Source: Clostridium pasteurianum
Lineage (GTDB): Bacteria > Bacillota > Clostridia > Clostridiales > Clostridiaceae
Assembly (NCBI RefSeq): GCF_001705235.1
Contig: NZ_MCGV01000001.1
Location: 1,178,001 to 1,242,000 of the forward strand
Reading direction: 5' to 3'
Length of the DNA: 64,000 nucleotides
In this document: positions 1 through 8,073 of the stretch, in pieces
Position numbering within the stretch: position 1 is the stretch's first letter
Layout: every line of letters begins with the position of its first letter
Translations under genes and position numbers: made by a program
The notes under the pieces: generated by a model
The model's input: the letters and a program-made list of their open reading frames with translations, nothing else
Databases searched by the model: none
Told to the model about the DNA's origin: nothing

Positions 1-206
1 CCACTATAGCAAATTATAGGCTGTTCTACTCCTAATTCTTCTTGTAAATATACTATCCCCTCCGGCATTCTAGCTGAAACCAGCACTACAATTATTCCTT
101 GATTTGCAGCTGCATTTATTTTCTCTTTTGTCTCTTTAGAAATTTTATGCATAGAATTAAGTAATGTGCCATCAATGTCTAAACATAACATTTTATATTT
201 ACTCAT
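1..206 (-). CDS. Cof-type HAD-superfamily phosphatase, N-terminal part (cut by window edge)
   Basis: The first 68 residues are visible and the gene runs off the left edge. The N-terminus carries HAD motif I (DIDGTLL, nucleophile Asp in LCLDIDGT), followed by a sequence typical of the Cof/YidA subfamily (SARMPEGI, then ICYSG). Family members are cytosolic Mg-dependent phosphatases acting on sugar phosphates or similar small molecules. The ATG is preceded by an AGGGGG ribosome binding site. It lies 26 nt downstream of the DeoR gene on the same strand, so the two are probably cotranscribed and the substrate is probably a sugar phosphate. The substrate itself cannot be read from this fragment. 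Confidence 0.9.
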   Translation of the reverse strand, partial: MSKYKMLCLDIDGTLLNSMHKISKETKEKINAAANQGIIVVLVSARMPEGIVYLQEELGVEQPIICYS

Positions 207-232
207 AATAAATCCCCCTACATTTTTTTAAT

Positions 233-985
233 TTAAACAATTATCAATTCAATGTTTTCATCATGTATAATTTGAAGAAAAGCTTTGGAAGGCTTCTCAT
301 CTGTTATAATGATATCTATATTTTCAAAACTACTACCTTTGTAATAACTTGAACATGCGAATTTTTTATGATCTGCTAAAACAATATTTTTTTTAGTATG
401 TTTTACAACTGCACGCTTTATATCTGCGTCTTCCTCATCTTCGTAATATATTCCATCCTTCATTATAGCTGCCGCTCCTAAAAAAGCAGCATCAAAATAC
501 ATTCCATCAAAATAATCTTTAAAATTAGATCTATAAAAAAAGCGATTTTTTCTGTTTAAATATCCTCCAAAAGAAATTAAATTAATATCTTCTTTTTCTG
601 AAATTATTTCTATATTATCAAGTGAATGAGTAGCTACAGTAATTTTTTTATTTAAATATTCTGCCATAAAGCGCACTGTTGTAGAAACATCCAAAAAGTA
701 ATGACCTTCTTCATCAATAAATTCTAATGCCTTTTGTGCTATATTTTTCTTTTCATCTGAATAAGCTTCAATTCTTTCCCTGTATGCTTTTATTGTATTT
801 TTTAGTCCTGGTAAACTAATTCCTCCATGAGTACGAATTACAGCACCTTGCTCGGTTAACTTTATAATGTCTCTTCTTGCAGTATCTCTAGATACATTAT
901 TTATCCCACAGATTTTTTGTACAGACATGCTATTGTGCTCATTTAAGTACTGTAATATTTTTTCAATTCTTTCTTCCTGATACAT
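233..985 (-). CDS. DeoR-family transcriptional regulator
   Basis: This 250-residue protein has the standard DeoR layout. Residues about 5-57 form a winged helix-turn-helix (NNVSRDTARRDIIKLTEQGA, then RTHGG). Residues about 75-230 form the DeoRC sugar-phosphate sensor domain, with an SFGGYLNRK stretch and a YFDAAFLGAAAI segment. Family members repress sugar catabolic operons and are released by a phosphorylated sugar. It is the first gene of an apparent two-gene operon with the HAD phosphatase. Its own promoter carries repeated TTTTAAGTA-like sites, which implies autoregulation. The effector is unknown. Confidence 0.92.
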   Translation of the reverse strand: MYQEERIEKILQYLNEHNSMSVQKICGINNVSRDTARRDIIKLTEQGAVIRTHGGISLPGLKNTIKAYRERIEAYSDEKKNIAQKALEFIDEEGHYFLDVSTTVRFMAEYLNKKITVATHSLDNIEIISEKEDINLISFGGYLNRKNRFFYRSNFKDYFDGMYFDAAFLGAAAIMKDGIYYEDEEDADIKRAVVKHTKKNIVLADHKKFACSSYYKGSSFENIDIIITDEKPSKAFLQIIHDENIELIIV

Positions 986-1007
986 TTCAATTCCCCCTCA
1001 TATCTAT

Positions 1008-1079
1008 ATTGTAATTGTTTTTAAGTATTTTATCAACACTTTTAAGTATTTTTATTGCTTAAATGCATTGTTTTAAGTA
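1008..1079 (-). promoter_or_regulatory. Promoter of the DeoR/HAD operon with repeated operator-like boxes
   Basis: On the minus strand there is a TTGATA (-35, positions 1031-1036) and a TACAAT (-10, 1008-1013) separated by 17 nt. Copies of the plus-strand word TTTTAAGTA occur at 1019-1027, 1040-1048 and 1071-1079. A near-match in inverted orientation lies at 1056-1064. The first copy sits inside the -35/-10 spacer. Such spaced repeats are typical DeoR-family operators. Binding by the adjacent regulator is inferred. Confidence 0.65.
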
Positions 1080-1081
1080 GC

Positions 1082-1112
1082 AAAAAGGTCACCTAAATAA
1101 ATAAGTGACCTT
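1082..1112 (-). terminator. Rho-independent terminator after the cse60-like gene
   Basis: An 8-bp stem AAGGTCAC/GTGACCTT with an AT-rich loop is followed on the minus strand by a run of T residues. It lies about 55 nt past the stop codon of the cse60-like gene and would end the kinase/ABC operon. Confidence 0.7.
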
Positions 1113-1165
1113 GTAGATAAATATTAAATTATATTTTTAGACTACATAATCTAAGAAAATTCATA

Positions 1166-1324
1166 CTATATTTCTTTAAATATTATCATGGCATAATGGT
1201 AGAATGCCCATTTCCATTTTATATCTACAACCTGAATTTTATCCTTGTTTTCTGCTAAGAAGTTATTTACTCTATTTTCAAACTTTCTTTCATTTACTGC
1301 ATAAATCAATTTAATCTTGAGCAT
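1166..1324 (-). CDS. Cse60-like sporulation protein (52 aa)
   Basis: This short gene encodes 52 residues beginning MLKIKLIYAVNERKFENRVN and ending YHYAMIIFKEI. The pattern (short beta strand, ENRVNNFL helix, VVDIKW, then YAMIIF) matches the Spore_Cse60 family, small proteins named after a SigE-dependent Bacillus subtilis gene. The ATG follows the TAA of the upstream histidine kinase directly (TAAATG), with AAGGGAAGG as ribosome binding site. It is therefore translationally coupled to the kinase and the last gene of that operon. The biochemical role of the family is not known to me. Assignment is by pattern recall. Confidence 0.7.
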   Translation of the reverse strand: MLKIKLIYAVNERKFENRVNNFLAENKDKIQVVDIKWKWAFYHYAMIIFKEI

Positions 1325-2236
1325 TTATCCTTCCCTTTTTATCATATCAAATTCTACACATATACTAATAACATCATTAATTATCTTTGCTGTAATTTTG
1401 CCGTTCATTTTATCTACAAGTTCTTTGGTTATAGATAGTCCAAGACCTGTACCCTGTCCTGAACGTGTTTTATCCGCCATATAAAATCTATCAAAAATAC
1501 TATTTACATTACAATTTTTTAGATTATTGGAATTATTGTCTATTTTTAGAAATACACTTCTTCCATGAGTAGACAAGGTGACCTTTATATTATTTTCAGC
1601 ATATTTAATAGCATTGGTAATTAAATTATCTATTGTTCTTTCTAAAGCATTTTTATCTGCTGCTATATAAACTATGTTGTCATTTATATTAATTTCAGGC
1701 TCTATCCCTTTATTTTCAAAATCTATATACCTTGAGAACATTATCTCCTGGACTGCTCTTGATATATCAACCTTTTCAATATTAAGTTTAAAATCATGAG
1801 AATCAATTAGCGATAAACTGTAAAAATCATTTAAAAGAATTTCCAAAGTAGCTGCTCTTTTTTCTATAATTTCTATGTACTGTCCTCTCTCAGTATCATT
1901 CAAATCTTCCGTCTTTAAAAATTTAATATATCCCTTAATTGCCGTCAGTGGTGTTCTAAGATCATGTGACATATCAGCAATTGCCTGCCTTAATTTGTCC
2001 TCCGATTTAACCTTGTCAGCTTCACTTTTAATTCTAATTTCAATTGTCTTATTTATGGCATTAGAAAGTCTTTCAATTTTCTTATTTATTAAAGCAACCT
2101 TTAATTTTTCATGACTATTTTCCTTGTTAATATCTTCAAGCTTCTCAGATATTCTATTTAATTCCCTGTCTATTAAATAATTACGGACAAGTAAAACACC
2201 TAAAAAAATAACTAATACAATTAATAAAAATATCAT
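1325..2236 (-). CDS. Sensor histidine kinase of a peptide-sensing ABC/two-component module
   Basis: The protein has 303 residues. Residues 2-22 form the only clear membrane helix, followed by a coiled-coil-like linker. The HisKA domain has the H box MSHDLRTPLTAIKGY with His91 as phosphoacceptor. The ATPase domain carries an N box (DNLITNAIKYAENN) and a G box (GQGTGLGLSI). There is no extracellular sensor domain, so the signal is probably received within the membrane or from the partner ABC transporter, as in antimicrobial-peptide detoxification modules. It is preceded by the permease (19-nt gap) and followed without a gap by the cse60-like gene. The cognate regulator is encoded at 4058-4753. 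Confidence 0.9.
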   Translation of the reverse strand: MIFLLIVLVIFLGVLLVRNYLIDRELNRISEKLEDINKENSHEKLKVALINKKIERLSNAINKTIEIRIKSEADKVKSEDKLRQAIADMSHDLRTPLTAIKGYIKFLKTEDLNDTERGQYIEIIEKRAATLEILLNDFYSLSLIDSHDFKLNIEKVDISRAVQEIMFSRYIDFENKGIEPEININDNIVYIAADKNALERTIDNLITNAIKYAENNIKVTLSTHGRSVFLKIDNNSNNLKNCNVNSIFDRFYMADKTRSGQGTGLGLSITKELVDKMNGKITAKIINDVISICVEFDMIKREG

Positions 2237-2255
2237 TTTACCTGTCCTCCATTCA

Positions 2256-2993
2256 TTATTTTACATCTGATTTTCTAAAAAAAATGCAGCTTAATATTAC
2301 ACAAACTATTATTGTAATTAAAGACATAAATATCATTTTAAAATCAATATTAAAATTAAATTTATCATATCTTACAGCCCTCGGTATAGAGAAAACTGTT
2401 TTGCTGTAAAAATAATCAACTTCCTTACTCTTCAATGATAGAGCCATTCCAGCTCTATTTATAATATCTATAACATAACATGAAGCTATTGTAACAAATA
2501 CGTTTTTAGTTAAAAAGGAAATTAAAACCCAAATAACACCCATAGCTGCATATGCAAAAATTAAAATTATAATAATTTCAATAAACTTTACTAAATCAAA
2601 ATTAGTGCCATATCCATTTTTAAGGGTATTTATAATAAGAGTACCTACAGGAAATATAAAACTAACTAAAACCACTCCAGTACAAAATACAATTGTCTTA
2701 GCAAACACAATGTTTACTCTCTTATGACCGGAAGCAATTAAATTTCTTATATTGCCTGAATAAAACTCATTTGTAATATAGTAAGAAAGAATTCCAATAA
2801 CAAATAGATGGAATATACCCTCCTGTAATTCAATTGCAAATAAAAACATATCACAACCACTTTTAACTCTAAGGAAATTCTCTTTTACTGGAATTAGTAC
2901 ACATAGACTTTGCATAATCATAAGTATACACAGCATATAAAAAATTTTAGAATGCTTTAATTTATAAAACTCAACCTTCAAAAGATTATACAT
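2256..2993 (-). CDS. ABC-2 type transporter permease
   Basis: This 245-residue hydrophobic protein has about six predicted membrane helices. It begins MYNLLKVEFYKLKHSKIFYM, the usual amphipathic start of LanE/BcrB-type permeases in peptide-resistance exporters. The start overlaps the end of the ATPase gene by 8 nt and has an AGGGGG binding site. With the upstream ATPase it should form an exporter or immunity transporter for a lantibiotic- or bacitracin-like compound. The substrate is inferred from family architecture only. Confidence 0.85.
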   Translation of the reverse strand: MYNLLKVEFYKLKHSKIFYMLCILMIMQSLCVLIPVKENFLRVKSGCDMFLFAIELQEGIFHLFVIGILSYYITNEFYSGNIRNLIASGHKRVNIVFAKTIVFCTGVVLVSFIFPVGTLIINTLKNGYGTNFDLVKFIEIIIILIFAYAAMGVIWVLISFLTKNVFVTIASCYVIDIINRAGMALSLKSKEVDYFYSKTVFSIPRAVRYDKFNFNIDFKMIFMSLITIIVCVILSCIFFRKSDVK

Positions 2994-3909
2994 CGCATCT
3001 ACCCCCTATCAATTTAGAAAAATAAATTTCTAAATCATCTCCCTTTAGTGTTATTTCCTCAACTATGCTGCCATTTTTAGATAGAGTAGATGATACCTCG
3101 CCTGGTGAATCCAAATAATCATATAATTTTATAACATTTTCCGGTAAAACCTCATAATTTTGAGTTTTTAATTTATTTTCAATTACAAAAACAGCCTTAT
3201 CTGCATCATCAGTTTTTATATATAAGAATTTTTTGCACCTTTCATTCAATTCCTTTGAAGTTATTTGCTCTATTAACCTTCCTTTATGAATTATTCCATA
3301 CACATTTGCAAACTGATATAATTCACTCAATATATGACTTGATATTAAAATTGTAACTCCATATTCTCTATTTAACTTAGTTAGAAGTTCACGTACTCCA
3401 ATTATACTCATAGGATCAAGTCCGTTAATTGGCTCATCCAGAATCAAAAACTCTGGGTCTCCTAAAAGTGCTATAGCTATTCCAAGTTTTTGTTTCATAC
3501 CAAATGAAAGTTTCCTTACAGCCTTATTCTTCTCCTCATAAAGTCCGACCATCTTAAGAACTTTATCTATGCATTCTTTCCCTGGAATGCCTTTTTGCAT
3601 CCTGTTAATCTCTAGATTTTCATATACACTAGAAAAACTGAAAAGTGCTGGTTTTTCTATAAGGCATCCCATTCTCTCTCTTTCTTCTTCTATTTTTCCC
3701 TCATCATTTTCTCCAAAAATATCAATTGAACCTTCACTTTTAAATATAAGTCCTGCTACTAATCTCATAAATGTAGTTTTACCTGCACCATTTTGGCCGA
3801 TAAATCCATATATATCACCTTTTTTAATAGTTACATTTACACCATTTACTACATTTTTACTTTTGTATCGCTTAGTTAAATTAACCGTTTTAAGTACTAT
3901 TTCTTCCAT
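2986..3909 (-). CDS. ABC transporter ATP-binding protein (peptide-resistance type)
   Basis: The protein has 307 residues. The Walker A is GQNGAGKTT (about residues 38-46), the signature motif is LSFGMKQK, and the Walker B is FLILDEP followed by NGLDPMS. The C-terminal ~80 residues form the extension usual in BcrA/LanF-type subunits. It is translationally coupled to the permease gene that follows. Together with the permease and kinase it forms a detoxification-type cluster. The ATG has a GAAGGAGAT ribosome binding site. A paralogous ATPase is found at 47597-48517. Confidence 0.92.
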   Translation of the reverse strand: MEEIVLKTVNLTKRYKSKNVVNGVNVTIKKGDIYGFIGQNGAGKTTFMRLVAGLIFKSEGSIDIFGENDEGKIEEERERMGCLIEKPALFSFSSVYENLEINRMQKGIPGKECIDKVLKMVGLYEEKNKAVRKLSFGMKQKLGIAIALLGDPEFLILDEPINGLDPMSIIGVRELLTKLNREYGVTILISSHILSELYQFANVYGIIHKGRLIEQITSKELNERCKKFLYIKTDDADKAVFVIENKLKTQNYEVLPENVIKLYDYLDSPGEVSSTLSKNGSIVEEITLKGDDLEIYFSKLIGGRCDV

Positions 3910-4057
3910 ACTATCTCCTTCCTATAGGGTTCACAAAGCTAAACTTAATTTATCATTAACGCATTTAAATTAGCTACCAAGCTAATTACCCTACAGGTTT
4001 AATAATAAAATACGATCCATAAGAGAAATTAAAGCAATTCTTAAGAAATCCTTAATT

Positions 4058-4753
4058 CTAACTTTTAAGTTTATATCCCATCCCCCATACTGTCTCTATG
4101 TACTCTTCCTTTGGATTAGCTTTCAAGAGCTTGTTTCTTAAGTTGCTCATATGTACATTCAAAGTGTTATCATCACCCATATAAGTATCTCCCCATACAC
4201 TTTCAAATAAATTCGCCTTTGAAAATATCTTTTTAGGATTTAAAATTAAAACTTCTAAAATATTATATTCTCTGTTAGTAAGCACAAGTTTTTTTCCATT
4301 TACAGAAACCTCTTTGGCTTCTCTATCCAGAATTATATCCTTATAGACTATATTTTTACTAAAAACATTACCATTTTGAAAATCCATATATCTTCTAAGA
4401 TTTGAATATATTCTAGCATCCACCTCATCCATATCGAAAGGTTTAGTTATATAATCATCTGCGCCTATCCTTAACATATCAACTTTCGTTTCTTTTGAAA
4501 GTTTTGCTGAAATCACAATAACAGGTACCTGACTTATCCTCCTTATCTTCTTTAAAAGCTCTTCACCATTCATTCCAGGAAGCATTAGGTCGAGAAGAAC
4601 AAGTTGAAATTCATGAGCTTTAATGTAAAGGAATGCCTCTGTACCCGAATAGGCTTGTACAACATTATATCCCCTTTTTTCTATAAGTATTTTAAGCATA
4701 TTATTTATATCATTATCATCTTCTACAATGATTATGTTTACACTTTTATTCAT
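4058..4753 (-). CDS. OmpR-family response regulator
   Basis: This 231-residue regulator has an N-terminal receiver domain with acidic pocket EDD (11-13), phosphoacceptor Asp55 in LLDLMLPG and Lys in ITKPFD. A C-terminal winged-helix DNA-binding domain (about 132-229) carries LTNREYNILEVL and VHMSNLRNKL. It is the first gene of the minus-strand cluster and lies 148 nt upstream of the ABC ATPase gene. It should be the partner of the kinase at 1325-2236. It probably controls the downstream ABC genes. Confidence 0.93.
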   Translation of the reverse strand: MNKSVNIIIVEDDNDINNMLKILIEKRGYNVVQAYSGTEAFLYIKAHEFQLVLLDLMLPGMNGEELLKKIRRISQVPVIVISAKLSKETKVDMLRIGADDYITKPFDMDEVDARIYSNLRRYMDFQNGNVFSKNIVYKDIILDREAKEVSVNGKKLVLTNREYNILEVLILNPKKIFSKANLFESVWGDTYMGDDNTLNVHMSNLRNKLLKANPKEEYIETVWGMGYKLKS

Positions 4754-4795
4754 TTTAAGTACCTCTTATGCAATTATTTATTTATATTATACATT

Positions 4796-4842
4796 ATACT
4801 TCTTAACCATATAAAATCACTCTTATCCTGTGCGAGTTATTA
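4796..4842. repeat. Short dispersed repeat (CTTCTTAACCATATAAAA type)
   Basis: The stretch reading CTTCTTAACCATATAAAA, then CACTCTTATC and GCGAGTTATT, recurs near 20720-20832 (twice) and at about 42275-42305. It overlaps the promoter region of the response regulator gene at 4058-4753. Function is unknown. Confidence 0.6.
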
Positions 4843-4923
4843 AAAGTTTGACCCTGCATAAACTCTTAATTCAGATTTTCCAGAGAGAAGCGGCGGAAAA
4901 TTTACCTTGCTTTTATTTTAAGC

Positions 4924-5109
4924 AAAGTAATAGTATTTTGGGAACAATTTAAATAAAATTCAATAAGTCTTGTTCAGAATTGTAAAAAGACTTAGAAATT
5001 TTAATTTGTCTGAGCTCTTTTTAGCGAGTTATTAAAATTTCTTAGTATTTTTATAATTTTGAACTTAGACTTATGAGTTTTATTTAATGTTTCAAAATAC
5101 TATTACTTA
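4924..5109 (-). repeat. Stop-codon-anchored palindromic repeat, family A copy 1
   Basis: A ~186-nt imperfect hairpin. The outer arms share AGTAATAGTATTTTG (as reverse complements at the two ends), and the apex on the minus strand reads AATAACTCGCT, an A-rich link, then GCTCAGACAAATT. It begins immediately at the TAA of the DUF3298 gene, and its orientation relative to that gene matches the other full copies. It probably acts as the gene's 3' hairpin or terminator. It fills most of the gene-free stretch 4754-5106. Confidence 0.8.
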
Positions 5110-5760
5110 ACTTAGACTATTTATAGGACTCATAGGACTTAAAATATTTTTTATTTCAGTATAAGGTATCGGAACCTTGAATATTCCATAGTAATAAGGT
5201 GTATACTCATAAACCTGATAATATAGTATAAGATTTTTATCCGTTAAATAAAATTCCTGATTGTTTGTAACTCCTTTAAAATCATTTATAAGCTGAATAT
5301 TATTATCCTTAATATATTTGTTTACCATTAAAGTTAAAACACCCAAGTAATTCATTTTAGGATTGAATAAATCACTAAAACTATATGTTTTACCTGTCTT
5401 AGTATTTATAGTTATAGACGAATATACAGTAAGTCCATGTGCTGCATGATATACATAAGTATAAATACTAAATAAAATACTCAGAATGTAATTTTTATTA
5501 ACACCTATTTCATAAGTACCAAAAATCTCAATAAAATCCGTCTTTTCAGGAAGTAAAACTTGATTTTTAAAAAGTTCACCAACTGCATCTATTATTTCTT
5601 CATTTACTTTTGTTTTTACCATATCATTATTTTCATTAACTACAAAAGGATACTTTATGTTGAACTTTTGGGGTACAAGGTTCTGTTCATTTAAAACTGC
5701 CTTTCCATTTGTATACTGTCCCTCACTATTCCTAGAGTCTCCATAATATATATAGTACAT
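5107..5760 (-). CDS. DUF3298-domain protein (RsiV-like fold)
   Basis: This protein has 217 residues when started at the ATG preceded by AAGGGTGAG; an upstream TTG would add six residues but has no binding site. Residues about 30-80 (KFNIKYPFVVNENN onward) resemble the DUF4163 region. The C-terminal half (SITINTKTGKTYSFSDLF, then TDKNLILYYQVYEYTPYYYG) is typical of DUF3298. Related domains occur in the anti-sigma factor RsiV, where they bind lysozyme. No signal peptide or membrane helix is visible, which is unusual for the family. The stop codon abuts repeat family A. Confidence 0.75.
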   Translation of the reverse strand: MYYIYYGDSRNSEGQYTNGKAVLNEQNLVPQKFNIKYPFVVNENNDMVKTKVNEEIIDAVGELFKNQVLLPEKTDFIEIFGTYEIGVNKNYILSILFSIYTYVYHAAHGLTVYSSITINTKTGKTYSFSDLFNPKMNYLGVLTLMVNKYIKDNNIQLINDFKGVTNNQEFYLTDKNLILYYQVYEYTPYYYGIFKVPIPYTEIKNILSPMSPINSLS

Positions 5761-5900
5761 GTTCTCACCCTTAAACAATTATTATTTATATAGATTCAAT
5801 TAACAAATTGCTATTTAAACGAGTAAACTTTTGTGTTCCCATGAAGCTTACAAAATTCAAATAGCCTATCTACTCTAACATCTATATAAAATATAATATG

Positions 5901-5939
5901 ATAAATAATATCATTTATGAAAACAATGATATTATTTAT
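5901..5939. repeat. Perfect 15-bp inverted repeat, possible weak terminator
   Basis: ATAAATAATATCATT and its exact reverse complement flank a 9-nt loop. It lies about 100 nt past the end of the DUF89 gene on the minus strand. It is pure AT-rich stem without a clean T tract, so a terminator role is uncertain. Confidence 0.5.
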
Positions 5940-6038
5940 TAAGGTATAACTATTCATATTATAAAATATTTTTAGGCACTGATGTACCTCTGTAATATTA
6001 TAAATCAACTTATGAACTACAATTACAGCATAAGATAA

Positions 6039-6941
6039 TTACCAAATATGCCTTTTTTCATTTTTAACACATACAATGGACATAGGCTTTACATCTAAGG
6101 ATTTAGCAACCGGACCGCACTTCGCCATAAATAGATGAAATATATTCTCTCTATCTATTTCACATAAACTTTCATAGTTCCCCTGTCCCTTTGCTATTAT
6201 TACATCTACATCATAAAATTTATTTTTAAATTCATCATTTACTTTGCTGATAACAGTACCCAATGAACCATCTCCATTATCTATTACCTCAGCTACTTCC
6301 TGCATACCTACCATTTTTGCATCCTCAATAGTAACGTCATTAACTATAGCTTTTCCTCTAACTCCAAAATAAACTTTAATATCAGGAAATTCCCTTTTTA
6401 TATATTTTATGAATAACTTGTCCAAACAAATTTCTCCACAGTTATCACCTAAATACATAAGGCTTTTTGCATTTTTTAAACACTCATGCAAAATTTCACT
6501 CTCATCAATAGCAAGCTTTGTCTTTTCTATATTGGATATTTGTTTTTCAAGCATTTTTATATCAAATTCATGACTTGCAGCAAAATCAATTAAATTTCCA
6601 GCTATAACAATTTTCAATGCTGTATTAAATTTATCATCTGATTTTTCAATTATGTTCTCTACTTCTTTTTCGATTTTCATAACTTCAGAATTATAATATT
6701 TTTTTATATCTGCATACGGATTGTCATTCCCAATATGTTTAAGTATAATTTTCCATGTTCCCTGTATAACCTCTGGATTGCACCTATCATAATCCGTACT
6801 GCTCAAGTAATCAAGTACTTCCCTAATAGCTTTTTCTTCTCTACCTCTTTCAATTTTAAATAACTCCATGACCTGTATTACTTGGTTTATATTACACTTA
6901 ATACAATTAAAATTTAATTTCATGTTTACGCCAGCTTTCAT
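6039..6941 (-). CDS. DUF89 (ARMT1-like) metal-dependent phosphatase-family protein
   Basis: This 300-residue protein has the DUF89 signature DNCGEICLDKLFIKY near residue 165, a GVRGKAIVNDVTIEDA segment, and VDVIIAKGQGNYESL near the C-terminus. The N-terminus contains a paired-cysteine stretch (NCIKCNINQ). DUF89 proteins are metal-dependent phosphatases with proposed roles in clearing damaged phosphometabolites. The start has an AGGGA site; an ATG six codons later is the alternative. It is monocistronic or follows the ABC exporter operon on the same strand. Confidence 0.87.
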   Translation of the reverse strand: MKAGVNMKLNFNCIKCNINQVIQVMELFKIERGREEKAIREVLDYLSSTDYDRCNPEVIQGTWKIILKHIGNDNPYADIKKYYNSEVMKIEKEVENIIEKSDDKFNTALKIVIAGNLIDFAASHEFDIKMLEKQISNIEKTKLAIDESEILHECLKNAKSLMYLGDNCGEICLDKLFIKYIKREFPDIKVYFGVRGKAIVNDVTIEDAKMVGMQEVAEVIDNGDGSLGTVISKVNDEFKNKFYDVDVIIAKGQGNYESLCEIDRENIFHLFMAKCGPVAKSLDVKPMSIVCVKNEKRHIW

Positions 6942-7089
6942 TAATTAATTCCCTATAACATATGTAATGCGCAAGATTTCGGCTCTTGCAATACCCATTA
7001 TTATTTTAACATAATATTCAATCATTTCAATTTATGAAGAATAATTTTGCCTTCTAACTCTACATAGTGGGCGCATTAGCTATCATAAT

Positions 7090-8073
7090 TTAATAAGCAC
7101 CTTGCTTAACTTTTTTATTAGTAATAAAGCTTCCTAAAAACCAAAGAGCTATGATCCAAACAATCAAATATATAAGTTCACCTTTAAACTTAAAAATACT
7201 ACTTCCATTTTCTATACCCTGGCTCATAGTCATGTACGCTTTTTGAGGAATAATGTTACATATAGTATCTAAAATTTTATTGTTTCCAGTGAAGGAAATA
7301 AAACAGCCTGCAAGTATTGAGGTCACAAAATAAATTCCTGTTGCCGCCATAGAAGTTTCTCTTTCAATGGCTGATGATAAAAACAGTGCAAAAGCAGTAG
7401 AAAGTAAACTTAAAATTCCAATTAATAAAGCTAACATTGGAAGATCAAATCCTATATCTACGCAAAAAAATACCTTTGTTACTGCAACTGCAATATAGCT
7501 AGGAATATATAAGCCTAAAAAGGTAAAAATTCCCTGTGCTGAAATATACTGTCCTTCACTTACTGGTGCTGTCATAATTCTTTTAAAGGTATTTAAGCTT
7601 TTATCCTCTGTGAAAAGTATCATTAGCGCTACACCCTGCATTAAGATAATCATTGTAATAAAACCTAATATATTGGTTCCAGCTCCTCTCTCATTTTCCT
7701 TATCTTTTTGAGTTTCTGTAATTTTACCTCCTTTAAAAAACTCTTCTATTTTATTTTTATCTTCTTTATTTTTTAAGGTAGTCACTTTATAGCTTCCATC
7801 ACTTTTCTCTTCTACAATTGCAGCATATTCTGAAAGAAGTAATTTAGATTTAACTGGCTTTTTACTCATAACATCAATCTGAACCTTATCATTTTTAGGA
7901 AATGTTTTATTCCTATTTGTTACTAGTGCAATTTGAGCTTTAGGCTGTGCTTTTGACGAAAATAGTACTCCAAGTGCAATCATAATTGGTACAACTATAA
8001 CCGCTACAATAATAATAGCTTTTTGTGACATAATTCTTTTAACATTATTCTTAAGTAAATTAATTACATTCAT
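7090..8073 (-). CDS. ABC-2 transporter permease (second subunit)
   Basis: The protein has 327 residues. An N-terminal helix (residues about 16-38) is followed by a ~100-residue extracytoplasmic region (LVTNRNKTFPKNDKVQ onward) and then five or six membrane helices. This is the YhgE/YfiM-like layout seen in drug and peptide efflux permeases. Its ATG overlaps the TAA of the preceding permease gene (TAATGA) and has a GAGGAG site. It is the last gene of the four-gene operon starting with marR. It probably forms a heterodimeric exporter with the 8073-8816 product. Confidence 0.85.
   Translation of the reverse strand: MNVINLLKNNVKRIMSQKAIIIVAVIVVPIMIALGVLFSSKAQPKAQIALVTNRNKTFPKNDKVQIDVMSKKPVKSKLLLSEYAAIVEEKSDGSYKVTTLKNKEDKNKIEEFFKGGKITETQKDKENERGAGTNILGFITMIILMQGVALMILFTEDKSLNTFKRIMTAPVSEGQYISAQGIFTFLGLYIPSYIAVAVTKVFFCVDIGFDLPMLALLIGILSLLSTAFALFLSSAIERETSMAATGIYFVTSILAGCFISFTGNNKILDTICNIIPQKAYMTMSQGIENGSSIFKFKGELIYLIVWIIALWFLGSFITNKKVKQGAY

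Noticed and set aside
4786-5110. Possible CRISPR array
   Set aside because: The repeated words are arms of one palindrome, not regular direct repeats with unique spacers, and no cas genes are present in the window.
5811-6008. 65-residue open frame on the minus strand
   Set aside because: It begins with TTG, has no ribosome binding site, is low-complexity AT-rich sequence and contains a 15-bp inverted repeat.
6965-7078. Long-range pairing TAATGCGC/GCGCATTA as a structured RNA
   Set aside because: Only 8 bp over a ~100-nt span, with no further conserved structure visible.
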